The position numbers and the translations under genes were made by a program. The notes below the pieces were generated by a model. That model had not been told where the DNA came from, did not search any database, and saw only the letters and a list, made by a program, of their open reading frames with translations. Shown here piece by piece: positions 6,920 to 10,888 of a stretch of 10,888 bases of DNA. Within the stretch, counting starts at the first letter, position 1. Each line of letters starts with the position of its first letter. Source of the DNA: Actinomycetes bacterium (GTDB taxonomy: Bacteria; Actinomycetota; Actinomycetes; Actinomycetales; Cellulomonadaceae); assembly GCA_023438885.1 (NCBI GenBank), contig JAEXPS010000087.1, positions 1-10,888 on the forward strand, read 5' to 3'.

Positions 6920-7474
6920 TCACTCGACGCCGAGCAGCACCTCGACCGCGCGCCCGCAGAACGCGTCCACCGAGGCCTCGTCGTACGCGTCCTTGCCCTT
7001 GCGACGGCGGAACGTCGCGGTGCGCACCTCGGCTGCCGTCAGCGGCGCGCCGGTGTCGAAGTAGGCGATCAGCCGGTGGCACAGCGCGTCGACGTCGGCG
7101 GGCTCGTAGCCGGGCGCGCGGCCCTCCGGCGGCGCGAACCGGTCACCGTCCGGGCGGCCCAGCCGGCCGTAGAGCGTGCGCGCCTGCTCGCCGAGCTGGC
7201 CGAGCCAGGCCTGCTGACCCTGCTGGCTGATGAAGTCCGCGCGGGCCCGGGCGACGAAGGCGGCCTCGAGCCGGTCGAGGGCGGCGTCGACGGCCGCGGT
7301 GACGTAGCCGCCGCGGACCATGTCGAACGAGACCTTGCGGATGTCCTTGCCGGACAGTGCGCCGGCCGGCCCGGACTCGTACATCTGACGGGCGTGAGCG
7401 AAGAACTCGTCGACCTCGTCCGGGTCGTACCCGTGCCGCAGGCCCGACACGGTGCGGAACATCCCGTCGCTCAC
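6920..7474 (-). CDS. Small DivIVA-domain repeat protein
   Basis: A 184-residue protein of unknown function with repeated DivIVA-like N-terminal motifs (pattern F-x5-8-[GA]Y-x4-VD). Four copies are visible: F6...GY15-16...VD21-22; F50...GY56-57...VD62-63; F113...GY122-123...VD128-129; F155...AY163-164...VD169-170. Copies 1+2 and 3+4 form two larger units, each joined by a similar linker, GALSGKDIRKVSF (38-50) and APLTAAEVRTATF (143-155), so the protein looks like an internal duplication. DivIVA/Wag31 proteins sense membrane curvature through this N-terminal motif and then form a long coiled coil. No long coiled coil is seen here, so it is not a polar-growth scaffold of the usual kind; short helices such as 64-79 follow each motif. 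GTG at 7474 is chosen because AGGAGG lies seven bases upstream and it overlaps the rlmN stop (GTGA). The alternative ATG at 7462 has no such site. A role at the membrane or in cell-envelope growth is inference. Confidence 0.82.
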   Translation of the reverse strand: MSDGMFRTVSGLRHGYDPDEVDEFFAHARQMYESGPAGALSGKDIRKVSFDMVRGGYVTAAVDAALDRLEAAFVARARADFISQQGQQAWLGQLGEQARTLYGRLGRPDGDRFAPPEGRAPGYEPADVDALCHRLIAYFDTGAPLTAAEVRTATFRRRKGKDAYDEASVDAFCGRAVEVLLGVE

Positions 7475-8652
7475 TGCTCGTCCTCCTCGTCGAGGCGACG
7501 CCGGGCCGCCGCCCGCGCCGCGCGCACCTCTGACTCGTCCGCTGCCAGCTGCCCGCATGCGCCGTCGATCTCGCTGCCGCGCGTGTCGCGGACGGTGGTC
7601 GGGATGCCGTGTGCGCGCAAGCGTGCCACGAACTCTGCCTCGACGGCGGGATCGCTCGCCGTCCACCGGGAACCCGGCACCGGGTTCATCGGGATCGGGT
7701 TGCAGTGCACCCAGCCCTTGCCGCGGGCCAGCAGCTTCTCGGCCAGCAGGTCGGCACGCCATGCGTGGTCGTTGACGTCCCGGATCAGCGCGTACTCGAT
7801 CGAGACCCGCCGACCGGTCGCGGCGAAGTACCGGTGGGCCGCGTCCAGGGCCTGGTCGACGCTCCAGCGGGTGTTGACCGGGACGATCTCGGAGCGCAGG
7901 TCGTCGTCCGGGGCGTGCAACGACAGGGCGAGCGTCACCGGCAGGCCCTCGCCCGCGAGCTTGTCGATGCCGGAGACCATGCCGACCGTGGAGACCGTGA
8001 CGTTGCGTGCGGAGATCCCGAGGCCGTCCGGGGCGGGATCGACGATGCGGCGCACGGCGCCCAGCACCGCGTTGTAGTTGGCCAGCGGCTCGCCCATGCC
8101 CATGAACACGACGTTCGACAGGCGCGCCGGCCCGCCGGGGACCTCGCCGTCGGCCAGGGCGCGCGCCGCGACGCGCACCTGCTCGACGATCTCGCCCGTG
8201 GACAGGTTGCGCGTCAGACCCATCTGGCCGGTGGCGCAGAACGCGCAGGCCAGTCCGCAGCCCACCTGGCTGGAGACGCACAGCGTGGCCCGGTCCGGGT
8301 ACCGCATCAGCACGGACTCGACGAGAGCGTGGTCGAACATGCGCCACAGCGTCTTGACGGTGGTGCCGGCGTCCGCGGTGAGCGTGCGCACCTTCTCCAG
8401 CAGCGGCGGGAACAGCGCCTCGGCGATGGGCCCGCGCGCGGCGGCCGGGACGTCGGTCATCGCCTCCGCGTCGGCCGTCAGGTGCGCGAAGTAGTGAGTG
8501 CCCAGCTGCTTGCCGCGGAACGCGGGCTGCCCCAGCTCGGCGAGCGCCGCCGCGCGGGCGGCCGGATCGAGGTCCGCGAAGTGCCGCGGCGGCTTGCCGC
8601 GGGGGCCGCGGGACGGTGACGACAGGTCGAGCCGCACCGGGTTTCCACTCAC
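7471..8652 (-). CDS. rlmN: Dual-specificity RNA methyltransferase RlmN
   Basis: A 393-residue radical-SAM enzyme that adds a C2 methyl to A2503 of 23S rRNA and, in the family, to A37 of some tRNAs, affecting peptidyl-transferase fidelity and antibiotic response. The cluster motif C132-GLA-C136-AF-C139 binds the [4Fe-4S]; C125 (ATLCVSSQVGC) and C366 (EIDGACGQL) match E. coli Cys118 and Cys355, the latter being the methyl-carrying cysteine. Other landmarks are ESVLMRYPD (112-120), the SAM-contact GMGEPL (185-190), and NPIPMNPVPGSRW (318-330). Length agrees with actinobacterial members. The GTG at 8652 overlaps the cdsA TGA as GTGA, and the Shine-Dalgarno is weak, suggesting coupling to cdsA translation. 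Longer readings upstream are only the shadow of cdsA in another frame. Confidence 0.97.
   Translation of the reverse strand: MSGNPVRLDLSSPSRGPRGKPPRHFADLDPAARAAALAELGQPAFRGKQLGTHYFAHLTADAEAMTDVPAAARGPIAEALFPPLLEKVRTLTADAGTTVKTLWRMFDHALVESVLMRYPDRATLCVSSQVGCGLACAFCATGQMGLTRNLSTGEIVEQVRVAARALADGEVPGGPARLSNVVFMGMGEPLANYNAVLGAVRRIVDPAPDGLGISARNVTVSTVGMVSGIDKLAGEGLPVTLALSLHAPDDDLRSEIVPVNTRWSVDQALDAAHRYFAATGRRVSIEYALIRDVNDHAWRADLLAEKLLARGKGWVHCNPIPMNPVPGSRWTASDPAVEAEFVARLRAHGIPTTVRDTRGSEIDGACGQLAADESEVRAARAAARRRLDEEDEQ
7482..7487 (-). promoter_or_regulatory. Ribosome binding site of the DivIVA-repeat gene
   Basis: A full AGGAGG on the minus strand lies seven bases before the GTG at 7474, within the last codons of rlmN. 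It favours the GTG over the ATG twelve bases further downstream and shows that this small gene is meant to be translated well. Confidence 0.8.
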
Positions 8653-9488
8653 GAGGTGGGCACCAGGATCGCGAGCACGAGCCACACCGCGGGCGCGGAG
8701 GGCAGCAGGGAGTCGAGCCGGTCCAGGAGGCCGCCGTGGCCCGGCAGCAGGCGACCCATGTCCTTGAGGCCCAGGTCGCGCTTGATCATCGACTCGGACA
8801 GGTCGCCGAGGGTCGCGGTCGCCACCGTCGCGAGGCCGAGCAGCACACCGGTCAACGGCTCCTGGTCGAACGCGACCTGGATGCCGATTACCCCGACGAC
8901 GCACGCGAGGACGATCGAGCCGCTCAGGCCCTCCCACGTCTTCTTCGGGCTGACGGTGGGCGCCATCGGATGCCGGCCGAGCAGCACACCGACCACGTAA
9001 CCGCCCGTGTCGCTGGCCGCGCCCAGCAGGATGAGCATCGTCACGCGCTTGGGGCCGTCGGGCTCCGCGAGCATCAGCAGGGCGAAGCCGGCGAGGAACG
9101 GCAGGTACGTGGCGGCGAACGTCGCGGCCGCCGCGTCGCGCAGCGCGGGCCGCCCGCTGCCGTCCAGGACGCGCCACACCACCGCGCCGCCCACGGTCAG
9201 CAGGAACGCGACGACCAGCGCCTCCGGACCCGTGGTGTAGGCCGAGACGAGGATGCCGACGGTGCCGACCAGCAGCGGCACCAGCGGCAGGTGGATGTCA
9301 GCCCGGGTGAACGCCCGGGCCAGCTCCCACATCGCACCGCAGATCCCGACGACGACCAGCAGGGCGAAGACGTCCTTGCGGATGAAGAGCGAGACGCCGA
9401 CGAGCACGAGCAGGGCGACGCCGACGGTGATGGCGCGGGGCAGGTCTCGCCCCGGCGAGGGCGTGCGGGACGGGGCGAGCTGCGTCAT
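8649..9488 (-). CDS. cdsA: Phosphatidate cytidylyltransferase (CDP-diglyceride synthase)
   Basis: A 279-residue integral membrane enzyme that makes CDP-diacylglycerol from phosphatidate and CTP, the branch point for phosphatidylglycerol, cardiolipin and phosphatidylinositol. About eight to nine hydrophobic segments are visible (roughly 18-35, 38-56, 67-85, 88-106, 122-141, 150-170, 188-206, 211-228, 263-278). The family signature is complete at 233-259: SMIKR, KD243, the LPGHGG stretch and DRLD; SPKKTWEG (180-187) and ASDTGGY (158-164) are the other conserved loops. Start: ATG at 9488, overlapping the frr stop by one base (TGATG), with GAGG four bases upstream. Length and motif set are typical. 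Confidence 0.97.
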   Translation of the reverse strand: MTQLAPSRTPSPGRDLPRAITVGVALLVLVGVSLFIRKDVFALLVVVGICGAMWELARAFTRADIHLPLVPLLVGTVGILVSAYTTGPEALVVAFLLTVGGAVVWRVLDGSGRPALRDAAAATFAATYLPFLAGFALLMLAEPDGPKRVTMLILLGAASDTGGYVVGVLLGRHPMAPTVSPKKTWEGLSGSIVLACVVGVIGIQVAFDQEPLTGVLLGLATVATATLGDLSESMIKRDLGLKDMGRLLPGHGGLLDRLDSLLPSAPAVWLVLAILVPTS

Positions 9489-10045
9489 CAGACCTCGAGC
9501 AGCTCGCTCTCCTTGGCCGCCAGGAGGTGGTCGACGAGCTCGACGTGCTTCTTCGTCAGCGCCTCCAGCTCCTTCTCGGCGCGGGCCACGTCGTCCTCGC
9601 CGGCCTCGCCGTCCTTGGCGATCTTGTCCAGCGCGTCCTTGGCGTGACGGCGCACGGCGCGCACGGCCACCCGGGCGTCCTCGGCCTTGCCCTTGGCCAT
9701 CTTGACGTAGTCCCGGCGACGCTCGGCGGTCAGCTCGGGCAGCACCACCCGGATCACTCCGCCGTCGTCGGTCGGGTTGACGCCCAGGTCGCTGTCGCGG
9801 ATGGTGCGCTCGATCGCGTGCAGCGAGGACTTGTCGTAGGGCGTGATGAAGATCGTGCGTGCCTCGGGCACGGCGAACGACGCCAGCTGCTGCAGCGGCG
9901 TCGGGCTGCCGTAGTAGTCCACGTGCAGCTTGGCGAACATCGCCGGGTTGGCTCGGCCGGTACGGATCGCCGCGAACTCCTCCTTGGCGAACTCGATGGC
10001 CTTGTCCATCTTCTCCTCGGCCTCGAGGAGGGTGTCGTCGATCAC
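9488..10045 (-). CDS. frr: Ribosome recycling factor
   Basis: This 185-residue protein, the standard length for RRF, splits post-termination 70S ribosomes together with EF-G. Conserved features are the N-terminal helix, the IRTGRANP segment (27-34), YYGSPTPL (44-51) in the hinge region, the DLGVNP stretch (86-91), and the helical AVRAVRRHAKD (127-137), which lies in the rRNA-contacting domain. The GTG at 10045 is well supported by an AAGGAG six bases upstream; the longer in-frame reading to 10141 would overlap pyrH and is rejected. It follows pyrH by 61 bases, the near-universal pyrH-frr pairing. Confidence 0.97.
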   Translation of the reverse strand: MIDDTLLEAEEKMDKAIEFAKEEFAAIRTGRANPAMFAKLHVDYYGSPTPLQQLASFAVPEARTIFITPYDKSSLHAIERTIRDSDLGVNPTDDGGVIRVVLPELTAERRRDYVKMAKGKAEDARVAVRAVRRHAKDALDKIAKDGEAGEDDVARAEKELEALTKKHVELVDHLLAAKESELLEV

Positions 10046-10051
10046 CCCGGG

Positions 10052-10057
10052 CTCCTT
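10052..10057 (-). promoter_or_regulatory. frr: Ribosome binding site of frr
   Basis: AAGGAG on the minus strand, six bases before the GTG at 10045, sets the start of frr and gives exactly the family length of 185 residues. The rest of the 61-base pyrH-frr gap holds only a weak GC stem (GGCC arms at 10092-10104). Confidence 0.85.
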
Positions 10058-10106
10058 CGTGCGTGTCGGTAGTCGGTGGCGCGGCGGTGGTGGCCGCGCG
10101 GGCCCC

Positions 10107-10844
10107 TCAGCGCGCCGTGACCAGCGTGCCGATCCTCTCACCCTCCAGCGCCCGGGTGACGTTCCCCGCGCCTTCGAGACCGAAGACGACCATGCGCACG
10201 TCGTTGTCCCGGCACATCGACAGGGCCGTGGCGTCCATCACCTCGAGGCCCTCCACCAGGGCCTCCGTGTACGTCAGGTGGTCCAGCCGGGTGGCCGTGG
10301 GGTCGCGGCGCGGATCGGCCGTGTAGACGCCGTCCACCCCGTTCTTGCCCATGAGCACCTCGTCGCAGTGCGTCTCGAGGGCGCGCTGCACCGAGACCGT
10401 GTCCGTGGAGAAGTACGGCATCCCGGCGCCGGCGCCGAAGATGACGACGCGCCCCTTCTCCAGGTGGCGGATGGCGCGCAGCGGGATGTACGGCTCGGCG
10501 ACCTGCCCCATCGCGATCGCCGTCTGCACCCGGGTGTGCACACCGGCCTGCTCCAGGAAGTCCTGCAGCGCCAGGCAGTTCATCACCGTGCCGAGCATGC
10601 CCATGTAGTCGGCGCGGGCGCGGTCCATGCCGTTGGTCGCCAGCTCGGCACCGCGGAAGAAGTTGCCGCCACCCACGACGATCGCCACCTGCACGCCGTG
10701 CTCGACGGCGATGGCGATCTCCTTGGCGATGCGGCGCACCACCTGGGCATCCAGGCCCACGGACCCGCCGCCGAACGCCTCGCCGGACAGCTTGAGCAGC
10801 ACGCGCCGCCTCGTTCGGCTGGGAATCTGCGGGTCCTGGCTCAC
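10107..10844 (-). CDS. pyrH: UMP kinase
   Basis: A 245-residue cytoplasmic kinase of the amino-acid-kinase fold, normally hexameric, that phosphorylates UMP to UDP with ATP and is regulated by GTP and UTP. Visible motifs: LLKLSGEAF (16-24) with K18; the glycine-rich VVGGGNFFRG (56-65); DYMGMLGTVMN (79-89); GAGAGMPYFSTD (137-148), which binds UMP; KNGVDGVYTADP (167-178); and MDATAL (203-208). The GTG at 10844 has GGAGG four bases upstream (10849-10853). The N-terminus is about ten residues longer than in short homologues, as often seen in actinobacteria. Upstream only 44 bases remain in the window, G-rich, with no clear promoter; rpsB-tsf usually lie beyond. Confidence 0.97.
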   Translation of the reverse strand: MSQDPQIPSRTRRRVLLKLSGEAFGGGSVGLDAQVVRRIAKEIAIAVEHGVQVAIVVGGGNFFRGAELATNGMDRARADYMGMLGTVMNCLALQDFLEQAGVHTRVQTAIAMGQVAEPYIPLRAIRHLEKGRVVIFGAGAGMPYFSTDTVSVQRALETHCDEVLMGKNGVDGVYTADPRRDPTATRLDHLTYTEALVEGLEVMDATALSMCRDNDVRMVVFGLEGAGNVTRALEGERIGTLVTAR

Positions 10845-10888
10845 GTGTCCTCCGGTCGCTTCGTCGGTGGTGCGGTGGGGCGGGGCCC

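Noticed and set aside
5838..7064. Plus-strand frame opposite dxr
   Set aside because: Dxr on the minus strand has all catalytic motifs; the plus-strand product is an Arg/His-rich shadow.
8653..9177. N-terminal extension of the rlmN reading frame to 568 residues
   Set aside because: The extra part is cdsA read in the wrong phase; the GTG at 8652 with a GTGA overlap gives the normal RlmN length.
10092..10104. Terminator between pyrH and frr
   Set aside because: The GGCC arms with a five-base loop give only four pairs and no U-tract, and pyrH-frr are normally co-transcribed.
10845..10888. Promoter or leader upstream of pyrH
   Set aside because: Only 44 G-rich bases are available; apart from the GGAGG ribosome binding site nothing resembling -10/-35 boxes was seen.

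Overview
The window is high-GC DNA with eleven overlapping or closely spaced protein-coding genes. All of them lie on the minus strand, so they are transcribed from high to low coordinates. The GC-rich codons, the frequent GTG starts, the lipoprotein and LacI styles, and the order pyrH-frr-cdsA-rlmN-(DivIVA-like)-dxr all point to an Actinomycetota chromosome. A member of the Micrococcales (Cellulomonas-like) is plausible, but that is inference. No RNA genes, transposases, CRISPR arrays or phage genes were seen.

Region 1 (10844 down to 5742) is a housekeeping run: UMP kinase (pyrH), ribosome recycling factor (frr), phosphatidate cytidylyltransferase (cdsA), the 23S rRNA/tRNA A2503/A37 methyltransferase (rlmN), a small DivIVA-domain repeat protein, and DXP reductoisomerase (dxr). 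These genes join nucleotide supply, ribosome recycling, membrane lipid synthesis, rRNA modification and isoprenoid synthesis in one apparent transcription unit. The junctions from frr to dxr are stop/start overlaps (TGATG, GTGA, GTGA, and a possible GTGA). This is the well-known actinobacterial arrangement, as in Mycobacterium tuberculosis, where dxr is normally followed by an M50 site-2 protease gene (rip1/rseP) and ispG.

Region 2 (5679 down to 54) replaces that expected continuation. It is a compact sugar-utilisation cassette: a LacI-family repressor, an FGGY carbohydrate kinase, a diverged L-fucose-isomerase-family aldose/ketose isomerase (ATGA overlap with the kinase), and a CUT1-type ABC sugar-binding lipoprotein. 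The probable logic is that the lipoprotein captures a sugar, which is imported by permeases presumed to lie beyond the left edge. The isomerase then converts the aldose to a ketose, the kinase phosphorylates it, and the LacI protein represses the genes when sugar is absent. Two related LacI-type palindromes with a central CG sit just upstream of lacI and of the kinase gene, which supports autoregulation and control of the catabolic genes. The substrate cannot be read from the sequence; no aldolase, epimerase, permease or ATPase is present in the window.

The most interesting points are the sugar cassette directly behind dxr, the paired operators, the uncharacterised isomerase/kinase pair, and the twofold internal duplication (four DivIVA-like motifs) in the small protein between rlmN and dxr.
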